A stretch of 46,686 nucleotides of DNA, from assembly GCA_027622555.1 (NCBI GenBank), contig JAQBYJ010000034.1, positions 1 to 46,686 of the forward strand, given 5' to 3'. Under the pieces are notes generated by a model. It made no database searches and was not told the origin of the DNA. It worked only from the letters and a program-made list of their open reading frames with translations. Below, piece by piece: positions 26,126-35,253 of the stretch (its first letter is position 1; each line of letters begins with the position of its first letter). Made by a program: the position numbers and the translations under genes. The DNA is from Verrucomicrobiota bacterium (GTDB taxonomy: Bacteria > Verrucomicrobiota > Verrucomicrobiia > Opitutales > UBA2995).

Positions 26126-27604
26126 TTAGGTTCCCCAAGGATTGTGCGTCTGCGATTCACCGAACAGCACTTTTTTGTACAAGTCGTCGTAATCCAAGGC
26201 CGCCAATTTCCAGGAAAAGTCCCGCATCATTCCATTTTTCTGAGTGGATTTAAAAAGCTCCTGATCCTCAAACAGCTTCACTGAGCGGCCTAAACCTTCT
26301 TTCAAACCGGCAGCGGTCGCTTTGAAAACGATACCTGTCCCACTACTGGAGTTGGCATCCACATCCACAACCGTATCAACCAGTCCGCCAACATTACTCA
26401 CCAAAGGCACTGTTCCATAACGTTGACTATACATTTGATTGAGTCCACACGGCTCAAATCTGGATGGCATCAGAAAGAAATCCGAACCCGCCTCGATCAA
26501 ATGACTTAGTGATTCATCATATTTAAAAGACACAAAGACTTTATCGGGTAATTGAGACTGAAGCTTCTTTAATCCTAGCTCCAATTTGGGATCACCGCTT
26601 CCCAAAATGATCAAACGCACATCATTATCTGCAAAAAAGGCTTTTTGTTTTAGAATAAAATCTACCCCTTTTTGATCGGTTAATCGGGAAACGGAGCCAT
26701 AGATGGGTACTCCCTCACCACCTTTAAGACCGGCTCGATTCAACAAAGCGGCTTTGTTGGCAGCCTTTCCTGCCATTTTTTTAACGGAATACGATTCGGC
26801 GATTAACGCATCCTTTTCCGGATTCCAGACGGTGGTATCGATTCCATTTAATATGGCATAAATGCCGTCATCACGGCGAGCAAGCACGCCCTCCAAGCCG
26901 CAGCCGAATTCGGGCAGCAACATTTCTTTGGCGTAGTGGGGACTTACGGTGGTAACCGCATCCGCAAAAAAGATTCCGCCTTTCAACAAATTCACCTGAC
27001 CATAAAACTCCAAACTTTCCATCCCATAAAACGGGTCCGGCAGATTGGTAAGAGCGAAAGATTTTTCAGGAAATACACCTTGAAAAGCCAAGTTATGAAT
27101 AGTCAGAACACTTCTGGCGCCGATCTGGGTTCCTTTTTGGGCTTCGGCAACTCGTGAGAATATAGGAACAAGCGCTGATTGCCAGTCATGACAATGAAGA
27201 ATATCGGCGTGAAAATTCTCCAGGACCAAAGTTTCGACTACAGCCTTGCAAAAAAAGATAAAGCGGGCATCGTTGTCGCTGTAATCACGGTCCTTGGGTC
27301 CGTAAGGATAGCTCCGGTCGTAGAACTCGTCTCGACCGACTAGAAACAGATCCAAGTGCTTTCCCAACTTTAGTTTATAAACCTCGCCAACCAGGACCTC
27401 ATCCCCGACCTTGATAGTAAGGGAATCCATTTTCTGAGCTTTTTTAAAAATATCCGACTCTTGGATAACACGATAAAGCGGCAGAAAAGTCACCACATCA
27501 TGGCCTTGATTTGCCGTGTGATGCGCAAGCGCACCCACTACATCTGCCAGGCCCCCGGTTTTAACAAAGGGGACCTGTTCACTGCTGATGTGAACTATTT
27601 TCAT
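26126..27604 (-). CDS. glgA: Glycogen synthase (ADP-glucose type)
   Basis: GT5-family glucosyltransferase that extends alpha-1,4-glucan from ADP-glucose. The 492 residues carry the N-terminal KTGGLADV (15-22, substrate lysine K15), 'HCHDWQSALVP', 'TIHNLAFQGVFP', 'ILNGIDTTVWNPEKD', 'VSRLTDQKGVDFI' and the C-terminal nucleotide motif 'PSRFEPCGLNQMYSQRYGTVP'. All are typical of bacterial GlgA. It converges with the pyrophosphatase gene, a fitting neighbour because ADP-glucose formation releases pyrophosphate. No glgC or glgB is in the window. Confidence 0.95.
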   Translation of the reverse strand: MKIVHISSEQVPFVKTGGLADVVGALAHHTANQGHDVVTFLPLYRVIQESDIFKKAQKMDSLTIKVGDEVLVGEVYKLKLGKHLDLFLVGRDEFYDRSYPYGPKDRDYSDNDARFIFFCKAVVETLVLENFHADILHCHDWQSALVPIFSRVAEAQKGTQIGARSVLTIHNLAFQGVFPEKSFALTNLPDPFYGMESLEFYGQVNLLKGGIFFADAVTTVSPHYAKEMLLPEFGCGLEGVLARRDDGIYAILNGIDTTVWNPEKDALIAESYSVKKMAGKAANKAALLNRAGLKGGEGVPIYGSVSRLTDQKGVDFILKQKAFFADNDVRLIILGSGDPKLELGLKKLQSQLPDKVFVSFKYDESLSHLIEAGSDFFLMPSRFEPCGLNQMYSQRYGTVPLVSNVGGLVDTVVDVDANSSSGTGIVFKATAAGLKEGLGRSVKLFEDQELFKSTQKNGMMRDFSWKLAALDYDDLYKKVLFGESQTHNPWGT

Positions 27605-27659
27605 GCACGATAAACTGAGTCATGAAAACTGGTTAGCCAAGCAAAAGCTCTATTAATTT

Positions 27660-30002
27660 ATGAAATTTAAAAAAGAAATATTAGAACTGTTAAGTTCTCC
27701 AGACTATGTCCCATTGCCAGCCAACTCGATTGCCAAGGCTCTGGGAATTGATAATCCATTATTAAGTAAGCAACTCGACGAATCGTTAGGTCGCTTACAT
27801 ACCCAGGGACAAATTGTTCGCATTAAGAAAGGTCGATTTTGCCTACCCACCGATGCTGACCTCATCAGTGGGATTATTCGTTTCAGACAAAATGGCAGCG
27901 CCATAGTAATACCTGAAACCACTCCAGGTGAAAAACGTCTCGATCCCTTACCGATCCGGGCAGAAGATACCGGGCTGGCCTTGAATGGCGATCGCGTCAT
28001 CGTTCGAAGAATGACCTCCCCAAAAAGATTATACGGTCGTGGTAAAGGGGGTCGACGACTCTCAAAAGAAAAAGAAACCACCGGAAAGGTGATCGAGATC
28101 GTCGAACGCAAAAATCCAAACATGGTTGGAACACTGCGCAAGGCTCAACATTTCTGGTATATCGTTCCTGATAACCCACTTATCCATAAGGATATCATTG
28201 TGGGAGCTCCTGAACAATCAGGCCTTAAACCACCACCCATTCTTGGCGACAAGGTTCTGGTAAAAATGGATTCCTGGACAGACCGCCACATGAGTCCCGA
28301 AGGCTCGATTATCGAAGTACTCGGCCAAACCTTCTCTCCGGGAGCGGAATATAAAGGTGTTTTGAGGAAATTTAACCTTGAACCCGAATTCCCTCAGGAG
28401 GTGCTGAATGAAGTCAGGAATCTTTCAACTTCCGTTCAGGATAAGGACCTGATTGGACGGGAGGATTTCACCAAACGCTTCACCTTCACTATCGATCCGG
28501 ATGATGCAAAAGACTTCGATGACGCTCTTTCGGTTGAATATTTAGATGCTGGAATAATAAGGATCGGCGTTCACATTGCTGATGTGGGTGCTTATGTAAA
28601 ACCTGGTACACGACTAGACGTAGAGGCAAAACAACGGGGAAATTCGACCTACCTGGTGGGCACCGTTATACCCATGCTTCCCGAGCAACTTTCAAACGGA
28701 CTCTGCAGTTTAAAAGAAGACGTTATCCGGCTTACCAAGAGCGTGCTTTTCACGTTTTCAGCTGACGCGAAAATACGAAAAGTAACTTATGCCAATTCTT
28801 ATATCCGCAGCCGAAAACGCTTAACCTACAGACAGGCCTTTACTTTGTTAAAGGAGGACAATCTACAGGCAGCCAGAGACCTTCCACTACCGCCCAAACA
28901 CCAAACTGGCTCCACGGGTAGAGCACTTAAAGATCTTCCAAATAACGACCTGAAAGAGCTTCAGGACGCTATTCGCTCGTGTTGGTCCATAGCACAGATA
29001 CTCAGGAAAATACGCTTTGAAAAAGGAAGCCTCGATCTCGATATGCCCGAGGTGAAGATCTATGTAAATGAGGAAGGGTTTGCTGACCGGATGGAACGAG
29101 TCGAGAATGATGAAAGCCATCAATTGATCGAAGAATTTATGTTGGCTGCAAACGATTCTGTAGCACGCGAATTAAGAAGGAATAATTTCCCGGCCATTTA
29201 CCGCGTCCATGAAAAACCGGACGCACAAAAACTCTACGATCTTTCAGAGACGATGCTAAGCTATGGCCTGCAAACGGGAGACCTCAATAGTAAGCGTGAG
29301 GTCGTAAAACTCCTCAAGGCCATCAAGTCACATGCATATGGATACACGCTTCGTATTCAGTTTCTCCGCTCGCTTCGCCAAGCATGCTACATGGCAGAAC
29401 CGCTGGGTCACTATGGATTGGATAAAAGTAATTATACCCATTTCACATCACCGATTCGCCGTTATTCTGATCTGCTAATTCACCGAATATTCGAAAACTA
29501 TCTAGTTAAATTTAAAGGCCAATCCGCCCTACGAGGAAATTCCAAGAGCTATAAACAATCCGAATTGGTAGGCATCGCTCAACACGTAACACAGACAGAA
29601 CAAAACAGCACTGAAGCAGAACGAGAATCCATAAAAATTAAACAGTTGGAGTTCTTTGAACGCGAAGTCGATAAGCAGGAAAAAACCATCTTTGATGCAG
29701 CAGTCCTTGAAATCAAAAACCACGGGTTGTTTGTGGAATTAAAGGAATCGTTGGTATTTGGCCTTCTTCCTACCTCAAGTTTGAAAGATGATCTTTACCA
29801 TGTTTCCAACGACGGCACGGAATTGTTTGGGCGCAAAACAAAAAAACGGATTCGGGTAGGAGAAACCGTGAAGGTGGTTGTAGCAAAGGTCGACAGATTC
29901 AAACGCTTGATAGATTTTAATCTCGCCAAAGTTGGCGGATCTAAAAAATCATCAAGGAAACGAAATTACAAACCTTCACGCAGAAGAGATAATCACAAAT
30001 AG
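27660..30002 (+). CDS. rnr: Ribonuclease R
   Basis: A 3'-5' exoribonuclease able to degrade structured RNA. The 780 residues show a winged-helix start (about 1-60), cold-shock-like OB domains (about 75-250) and the RNB catalytic domain with metal motif 'DPDDAKDFDDALSV' (about 278-291) and 'ADVGAYVKPGTRLDVEA', 'HYGLDKSNYTHFTSPIRRYSDLLIHRI'. An S1 domain (about 675-755) and a short lysine/arginine-rich tail complete the protein. The tail could help unwinding and ribosome contact. It is divergent from glgA and followed four bases later by the DUF5069 gene. Confidence 0.96.
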   Translation: MKFKKEILELLSSPDYVPLPANSIAKALGIDNPLLSKQLDESLGRLHTQGQIVRIKKGRFCLPTDADLISGIIRFRQNGSAIVIPETTPGEKRLDPLPIRAEDTGLALNGDRVIVRRMTSPKRLYGRGKGGRRLSKEKETTGKVIEIVERKNPNMVGTLRKAQHFWYIVPDNPLIHKDIIVGAPEQSGLKPPPILGDKVLVKMDSWTDRHMSPEGSIIEVLGQTFSPGAEYKGVLRKFNLEPEFPQEVLNEVRNLSTSVQDKDLIGREDFTKRFTFTIDPDDAKDFDDALSVEYLDAGIIRIGVHIADVGAYVKPGTRLDVEAKQRGNSTYLVGTVIPMLPEQLSNGLCSLKEDVIRLTKSVLFTFSADAKIRKVTYANSYIRSRKRLTYRQAFTLLKEDNLQAARDLPLPPKHQTGSTGRALKDLPNNDLKELQDAIRSCWSIAQILRKIRFEKGSLDLDMPEVKIYVNEEGFADRMERVENDESHQLIEEFMLAANDSVARELRRNNFPAIYRVHEKPDAQKLYDLSETMLSYGLQTGDLNSKREVVKLLKAIKSHAYGYTLRIQFLRSLRQACYMAEPLGHYGLDKSNYTHFTSPIRRYSDLLIHRIFENYLVKFKGQSALRGNSKSYKQSELVGIAQHVTQTEQNSTEAERESIKIKQLEFFEREVDKQEKTIFDAAVLEIKNHGLFVELKESLVFGLLPTSSLKDDLYHVSNDGTELFGRKTKKRIRVGETVKVVVAKVDRFKRLIDFNLAKVGGSKKSSRKRNYKPSRRRDNHK

Positions 30003-30006
30003 AATT

Positions 30007-30543
30007 ATGGACCATTATAACTTCCACCGCCGCTTAAAAGAAATCTGGCAAAAAGGTTATGACGACTACCAGGCAGGTGGCCGTGAACCCGGAGCTTACC
30101 TGGCCGATGAAGACCAAGCGTTCCTGAGTGAAATTGGCGCAAATCAACAGGACATTTACGATTTCACCGATGACTACATTCGTTACGGTGGGCCTGACTG
30201 GGAAAGCTTTTGGGCCATCCAATCCATTCGATTTAATTATTTTAAACTGGTTATGAAGAACCAACCGGGAACCTACATCCGGCCAAATAATGAGTACACT
30301 CCAAAAAGCGCCGAATTAAATGGCATCCGTTGGCTGCCAAGGATCATTGAAAAAGCTCAGCACAAACTCCGAGGCGAGCTGAACCCTGACGTCATGTATG
30401 GGTGTGGAGGTGATCGCCAATTCCTAGCAGACCATAACCTTCATCCAGCGGAATTCCTACAATTGGTTTGGCTAAACTACGATAATCCTGAAGCGATAGC
30501 TGCTTACCTTGAAGAAAACTCCCCTGCCCTTCAAAAAGTTTAG
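30007..30543 (+). CDS. DUF5069-family protein
   Basis: A 178-residue protein that I place in DUF5069, a family seen mostly in PVC bacteria with no known role. The second half is the recognisable part: 'NGIRWLPRIIEKAQHKLRGEL' followed by 'DRQFLADHNLHPAEFLQLVW' and 'EAIAAYLEENSP'. It looks soluble and mostly helical. I use the ATG at 30007; the frame is open further upstream but that part lies inside rnr. The close spacing (four bases) after rnr suggests co-transcription. Confidence 0.75.
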   Translation: MDHYNFHRRLKEIWQKGYDDYQAGGREPGAYLADEDQAFLSEIGANQQDIYDFTDDYIRYGGPDWESFWAIQSIRFNYFKLVMKNQPGTYIRPNNEYTPKSAELNGIRWLPRIIEKAQHKLRGELNPDVMYGCGGDRQFLADHNLHPAEFLQLVWLNYDNPEAIAAYLEENSPALQKV

Positions 30544-30633
30544 TTTCGCCAAGGAAGTAGCAAAAAGTATATTTCGCGGCTCGGTCTCATATCAAACTTG
30601 CCGACCATTGGTGAGTCATCTTTAGTCCCGGTT

Positions 30634-31113
30634 ATGGAAAAGGAAGTTTTGCCAGTCACAATCAAGGGCCTGATACCCACCAGCACCGGTGTGGCCGTAT
30701 TTCTGGGAACTGAAGACAAGACGTTTGTTATTTATATCGATCCAACGGTTGGGCAGTCGCTGTCGCTTGCAATCAACGACGTAAAGCGGAGCAGACCCCT
30801 CACTCATGATTTAATCACCCATATCCTCATGGGCTTGGAAGCCAAACTCGACCGTATCGTGATTAATGACGTGGATTCCGACAAATTTTTTGCCCGCCTT
30901 ATTCTAAATATGGAAAACGAGCTTGGGAAAAAAATCATCGAAATCGATGCACGCCCGAGTGACTCCCTGGTCCTGGCCGTACAAAACAAACGTCCAATTT
31001 ATGTTGCGAGGAAAGTATTCGATTCCGTCGAAGATATGACCACGGTTTTCGAAGACATTAAGAATCGAAAAGCCGAAGACAACGACGACGGGGACGCTGG
31101 CTCAGAGATCTGA
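30634..31113 (+). CDS. Bifunctional nuclease (BFN, DUF151) domain protein
   Basis: A 159-residue single-domain protein of the DUF151/BFN family, whose plant members have both DNase and RNase activity. Key parts are 'TGVAVFLGTEDKTFVIYIDPTVGQSL', 'RPLTHDLITHILMGLEAKLDRIVIND', 'FFARLILNM' and 'IDARPSDSLVLAV', the last being the family signature. The tail is acidic. The ATG at 30634 gives the common N-terminus (MEKEVLPVTIKGL); a TTG at 30598 would add 12 residues with no better ribosome-binding site. It sits between DUF5069 and dus in an RNA-related gene group. Confidence 0.85.
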   Translation: MEKEVLPVTIKGLIPTSTGVAVFLGTEDKTFVIYIDPTVGQSLSLAINDVKRSRPLTHDLITHILMGLEAKLDRIVINDVDSDKFFARLILNMENELGKKIIEIDARPSDSLVLAVQNKRPIYVARKVFDSVEDMTTVFEDIKNRKAEDNDDGDAGSEI

Positions 31114-31127
31114 GTAAATTCAAAAGT

Positions 31128-32207
31128 ATGCCACGTCCGCTGCCAGACCCGATTCTGAAAGACATTCCATGCACGGCTCTTGCGCCTATGCAGGACGTCA
31201 CAACCTGGGAATTCATGAAAGTGGTCGATCAATTTGGATCACCTGACTATTACTTCACGGAGTATTTCCGTGTACACGAGACATCGATCCTGGAGAAGCA
31301 CATACTCTATTCGATCACTGACAATCCAACCAGTCGACCGGTTTTTGCGCAATTGATTGGAGAAAACCTGGATTATATTGCCAGAACCGTAGAAGACCTG
31401 AGCAAGCACCCGGTCGCCGGAATCGACCTGAATCTTGGTTGTCCTGCTCCCAAGGTGTATAAAAAGAAGGTAGGCGGCGGTCTTCTTCGAGATCTCGACC
31501 ATGTAGATAAAATTTTTGGTCTTCTTCGTGAAATTTCACCTCACCGATTCACTGTGAAGTCACGCATCGGATTTGACGACACTCTACCTTTCGAAGGATT
31601 GATAGACCTTATCAATAAACACAACGTCGACCTCCTCAGCCTTCACGGCCGGACAGTGAAAGAAATGTACTGGGCCGACGTACACTATGACTATATCGCT
31701 CATGCAGTTGACAAAGCCAATTGCCCGGTGTTAGCCAATGGCAATATCACCAGTTACTTGAAGGCCGCTGAAGTCTTAAAAGATACCGGCTGTTTTGGGC
31801 TCATGGTTGGTCGATCCGCCATTCGCAACCCGTGGATTTTCAGGCAAATCCGGGAACACTTCACGGGCCAAGAAGTTTATCAACCTACCCTGGGTGATGT
31901 CTATGAATACGCACATCTATTAATTGAAACGCTTCGAAAGCCCAAAGTTCCTGAACAGAATTATGTAAACAAGCTCAAAAAGTTTTTCAATTTTATCGGC
32001 TTGAGCGTAGATCCTGACGGACACTTTCTTCACGAAATTCGTCGTGTTCGAAACTTCGAGGCGATGAACGATGTCCTGAAACGTCACCTGCTGGATCATG
32101 CGGATACCTCTTTTTCAAATGAACCCTATCCAGGCCTGGTTGCACGACCCAACCGCGAGACTCAAGTCAGACCCTTGAATGAAACGTTCAGCGTGAGGAG
32201 CAACTAG
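31128..32207 (+). CDS. tRNA-dihydrouridine synthase
   Basis: FMN enzyme that reduces uridine to dihydrouridine in tRNA D-loops. The 359 residues form a TIM barrel with 'ALAPMQDVTTWEFM' (about 17-30), 'VFAQLIGEN', 'IDLNLGCPAPKVYKKKVGGGLLRD' (with the catalytic cysteine), 'FTVKSRIGFDD', 'LSLHGRTVKEMYWADVHYD', 'CPVLANGNI' and 'GLMVGRSAIRNPWIF', followed by a helical tRNA-binding domain. Which Dus subfamily it belongs to cannot be decided by eye. It starts 14 bases after the BFN gene and converges with a DUF1080 gene. Confidence 0.93.
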   Translation: MPRPLPDPILKDIPCTALAPMQDVTTWEFMKVVDQFGSPDYYFTEYFRVHETSILEKHILYSITDNPTSRPVFAQLIGENLDYIARTVEDLSKHPVAGIDLNLGCPAPKVYKKKVGGGLLRDLDHVDKIFGLLREISPHRFTVKSRIGFDDTLPFEGLIDLINKHNVDLLSLHGRTVKEMYWADVHYDYIAHAVDKANCPVLANGNITSYLKAAEVLKDTGCFGLMVGRSAIRNPWIFRQIREHFTGQEVYQPTLGDVYEYAHLLIETLRKPKVPEQNYVNKLKKFFNFIGLSVDPDGHFLHEIRRVRNFEAMNDVLKRHLLDHADTSFSNEPYPGLVARPNRETQVRPLNETFSVRSN

Positions 32208-32230
32208 TTTGAGCCCTCCTTAGGAAAAAA

Positions 32231-32950
32231 CTAGTCTAACAGTTTTATCTTTATGTCCTGGTAATGAACCTCGCTGTCCGGATCGTGAGCTTGAAGAGCA
32301 ATGGTTCCATTGCCTAACACGCGACCTTCCATACCTTTGGGGCCTACCCAACCTTCAGGCTGGGTCCATTGAACGGTAGTTTTTCCATTCACCATTAATG
32401 TAACGGTGTCATCGATTACCGTGATGTGATAATCGAACCATTCACCATCAACGGATGGAGCTTTTTCCTGCCAAATTTGGGCACCAGCTTTATCCACACG
32501 AACCGTGAAAGGGGGCTCAGGTTTCATAGCCACATAGATATTCGCAATGGCATAAAGACTTCCCGTTTTCTTGGGATCTTTTTGAGAAGTATTGACCTGG
32601 CACTCGAATCCTTGAGTTGGCCAACCTTCATCCTGATACTTCGTATGGAAGTAAATCCCCGAATTTGCCTGCGGTGTGGTCTTAACACGAAGCTTCAACT
32701 CGAAATTCTTGAAATTGGCGTTACCGATTGAACCCGTATAAAACAAATGAGAGCGTCCGCCTTTCAAAACCAGGGTTTTATTCTTAACGGCATAAGAATC
32801 GGGATTCTCCTTGCTGGCAGTCCAACCACTGAGGTCTTTCCCATTAAAAAGGGAGATCCATTCTTCTTCGGACTTGTGTTGGTTTCCAAAGGAAAGGGAT
32901 CCAGTTATTAGGGTAAATAGAAAGAGTGAAGCCAGTTTTGAAATACGCAT
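32231..32950 (-). CDS. Secreted DUF1080 (3-keto-disaccharide hydrolase family) protein
   Basis: An exported protein of 239 residues. Residues 1-22 are a signal peptide, and the rest is one DUF1080 concanavalin-like domain: 'WISLFNGKDLSGWTA' opening, 'NFELKLRVKTTPQANSGIYFHTKY', 'GFECQVNTS', 'WFDYHITVIDDTVTLMVNGKTTVQW' and the closing 'GTIALQAHDPDSEVHYQDIKIKLLD'. Some members hydrolyse 3-keto glycosides. These secreted domains are very numerous in Verrucomicrobia and Planctomycetes. It is the single-domain counterpart of the C-terminal part of the fusion at 36252. Confidence 0.9.
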   Translation of the reverse strand: MRISKLASLFLFTLITGSLSFGNQHKSEEEWISLFNGKDLSGWTASKENPDSYAVKNKTLVLKGGRSHLFYTGSIGNANFKNFELKLRVKTTPQANSGIYFHTKYQDEGWPTQGFECQVNTSQKDPKKTGSLYAIANIYVAMKPEPPFTVRVDKAGAQIWQEKAPSVDGEWFDYHITVIDDTVTLMVNGKTTVQWTQPEGWVGPKGMEGRVLGNGTIALQAHDPDSEVHYQDIKIKLLD

Positions 32951-33026
32951 AATGAAGAGGTTTAAGAAAGGTCATTTCATTTTCCAATAGCAAAAACACT
33001 CATTTGCGCATTTGATTGTCCTGCAC

Positions 33027-33578
33027 ATGAGCAAAGCTATGATTCCAAACAAAAATCGTTTAGAATCCCTCAAGACACGACTGGGACTTCGGCCCCTGGG
33101 CGGAGAAGGCGGACTTTTCACTGAAGCATATGTTTCCAATCTAATGGTAGAAGCAACTGACGGACCTTCTCCAGCGAGCAACTGTATCTATTACGCATTA
33201 ACGAAAGATCAGCCACAAAATCACCTCCACCATTTAGTTTCTGACGATTATCATATTCTCATCGAAGGGGGTCCTGCCGATTATTACATTTTCCATCCGG
33301 AAGGAAAAGCGGAGTCTATCACCTTAGGCTGTGACCTGGAAGCAGGCCAAAAAATGGTGGTCGCAACACCTGCTAATTGCTGGAAGGCCATTCGATTGAA
33401 CCTTCACGCTAAATATGTTCTAATAGGATCCGTTGTTACACCTGCCTGGAACCCAAACCGTATAACGATTGGATCAGGACAATCCTTTATTGATACCTAC
33501 GTTGGTAAAGCAGATTGGGCGACGACGGAGTTTCTCCGGTCATTGATCGGGCCAAACTGGGAAGAAACACTCCGCTAA
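33027..33578 (+). CDS. Cupin-fold DUF985 protein
   Basis: A 183-residue cytosolic protein of the DUF985 (cupin_5) family. Signature stretches are 'LGLRPLGGEGGLFTEAYVS', 'NCIYYALTKDQPQNHLHHLVSDDYHILIEGGPADYYIFHPEG' (cupin strands with histidines able to bind metal), 'GQKMVVATPANCWKAIRL' and 'LIGSVVTPAW'. Function is undefined; some relatives have been proposed to act on nucleotide sugars. I use the ATG at 33027; a TTG five codons earlier or an ATG four codons later are possible. Its last four bases overlap the end of the convergent MFS gene. Confidence 0.82.
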   Translation: MSKAMIPNKNRLESLKTRLGLRPLGGEGGLFTEAYVSNLMVEATDGPSPASNCIYYALTKDQPQNHLHHLVSDDYHILIEGGPADYYIFHPEGKAESITLGCDLEAGQKMVVATPANCWKAIRLNLHAKYVLIGSVVTPAWNPNRITIGSGQSFIDTYVGKADWATTEFLRSLIGPNWEETLR

Positions 33579-34765
33579 ATTCTAGCCTTTGGCGATGGCA
33601 AAAACTGAGCAAACCCGAGAGAGACAAGCGCAACTGCAGCACCCGCGTAAAATATCACCTGGTAACCAAAATACTGCCAGGCAAGACCACCCAACAAAGG
33701 GGCGGCGACCGACGAAATATGGTTAAAAGTAACCCCCATAGATAAACTCGGTTTTAGTTCTTCAGGAGGCGCGATTTTATTGAGATAGGTCGTCAGGGCA
33801 ATCGCTCCGAAAAATACCAGGTTATCTAAACAATAAAGTACATATAACGTAGGACGATGGTCTATGGCTCCATAACCTACAAAAACGACAACCAATACAA
33901 TATAGCTTATGCTCATCATCATCCGCTCTCCAAATCGATCAATCAATCGGCCAAAAAAAGAACCGGTCAAGGTGATGAGCAATTGATTAATAAACACCAG
34001 GACCATGGTCGTTTGAATTTGCAGGCCGTGAATCTTGATCAAAGCGAAAATGGCAAAAGTGATGAATATTTGCTTTCGGCAGCCTTGTAAGAATTGAAGG
34101 GTATAGTACAGCCAATATTTTTTCCGAAGCAGGAAACTTCGATCAACAAAGGTTAACGGTTTGCGACTTGCACCAAAAATGGAGAAAGCCCCTACCAGAC
34201 AGGCAAAACCACCGATGATAAACAAACCATCGTAGCCGATATACGGATACGTAAAGTAGCACACCAAAATCATCAACAACCAGGCAAAACTCTCGACTGA
34301 ACGCAACTGACCGAGCGTCTTACCTTTGCCATGTTCACCTGAAAATTGAATACCCATGCTCTGGCTCAAAGGATGCCAGGCATGAAAGCCTATGCTCCAC
34401 ACCATCGAAAACAGTGTGAACATCATCACCGTTTCTACCTTAGAAAAAGCCGCCATCCCAACCGCCATGAAGATAAGACATATGGCCGCCGCCACTGGCG
34501 GAGACAGCGCAATCATAACCGCAAGGAACACGAAGTTCAGAAAACCAGGCACCTCGCGAAGCGCTTCCACAATTCCCAGTTCGATGGGTTCAATTCCCAG
34601 AACTTCAACAATGAAGTTATGTTGAATGGTTAACTGCACACCAAAGAATACTCCAACCGCCGCCGCAGCAACAGCCAGGCGTCGGAAATCGCTGTTCCAA
34701 CTTTGAATGGTGTGTCGGACGGGAAACATCCCGCGAATTAGGGATGAATCCTGAACATCATACAA
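33575..34765 (-). CDS. Major facilitator superfamily transporter
   Basis: An integral membrane carrier of 396 residues with about twelve hydrophobic spans. The inter-domain loop and MFS-like motifs are recognisable: 'FGRLIDRFGERMMM' near the start of the second half is the usual G-x-L-x-D-R-x-G-x-R loop 8-9 motif. The substrate is not readable. It lies among sugar-oxidation genes, so a sugar or organic acid is a reasonable guess only. The stop overlaps the convergent DUF985 gene by four bases; the CDGSH gene begins upstream on the same strand, separated by 17 bases. Confidence 0.85.
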   Translation of the reverse strand: MYDVQDSSLIRGMFPVRHTIQSWNSDFRRLAVAAAAVGVFFGVQLTIQHNFIVEVLGIEPIELGIVEALREVPGFLNFVFLAVMIALSPPVAAAICLIFMAVGMAAFSKVETVMMFTLFSMVWSIGFHAWHPLSQSMGIQFSGEHGKGKTLGQLRSVESFAWLLMILVCYFTYPYIGYDGLFIIGGFACLVGAFSIFGASRKPLTFVDRSFLLRKKYWLYYTLQFLQGCRKQIFITFAIFALIKIHGLQIQTTMVLVFINQLLITLTGSFFGRLIDRFGERMMMSISYIVLVVVFVGYGAIDHRPTLYVLYCLDNLVFFGAIALTTYLNKIAPPEELKPSLSMGVTFNHISSVAAPLLGGLAWQYFGYQVIFYAGAAVALVSLGFAQFLPSPKARI

Positions 34766-34782
34766 GCCATTCGATTCAACAA

Positions 34783-35052
34783 CTAGGAAACTTCTTTCCC
34801 GACCTGTTCGTCAGGTATTGATGAGTGGGATCCATCACAAAAAGGAGTCCTGTTAGTCGACTTACACTGGCAAAGATAGGCTGTTCCGTCCTTCTTCGCC
34901 GTGAAGGCTTCAGGTGCCAACCCACTACCTTTATGACCTCCATCACAAAAGGGCTGATTGGCTGACAATCCACAACTGCAAAAATAATAGGTTTTCCCAG
35001 ATTCGAGTTCAACGGCTTTGGGAGAGTTTGCTGCTACAATAGGTTTAGTCAT
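34783..35052 (-). CDS. Double CDGSH iron-sulfur protein
   Basis: An 89-residue protein with two CDGSH motifs: C-S-C-x(6)-P-F-C-D-G-G-H and C-Q-C-x(6)-P-F-C-D-G-S-H. Each can hold one [2Fe-2S] cluster through three cysteines and one histidine. This is the soluble two-cluster type related to mitochondrial CISD3. Such proteins handle electrons or clusters in the cytoplasm. I use the ATG at 35052 (MTKPIV...); 15 more upstream codons are open but hydrophobic and not family-like. It probably shares a transcript with the MFS gene. Confidence 0.9.
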   Translation of the reverse strand: MTKPIVAANSPKAVELESGKTYYFCSCGLSANQPFCDGGHKGSGLAPEAFTAKKDGTAYLCQCKSTNRTPFCDGSHSSIPDEQVGKEVS

Positions 35053-35253
35053 AATAAATATAGCTTGGAAAATTGGATCAGTTGATAAAAACACCATTCT
35101 CTATGGTTTCTATAAAATGTAAAGGACCTGGAACTATTTTATCCCACGGGAATTCTATTAATGGTTGCAAACTCTACCATTCATTTGAGGCCTTTAAACG
35201 CGGAGGATAATAATTCCGTTTACGCAGAAGGGAAAATAGGATTAATCCATAAG

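Noticed and set aside
32203-32235. ACTAGTTT...AAACTAGT inverted repeat over both stop codons of dus and the DUF1080 gene
   Set aside because: It is AT-rich with a 17-base loop and no T-run, so it is too weak to call a terminator.
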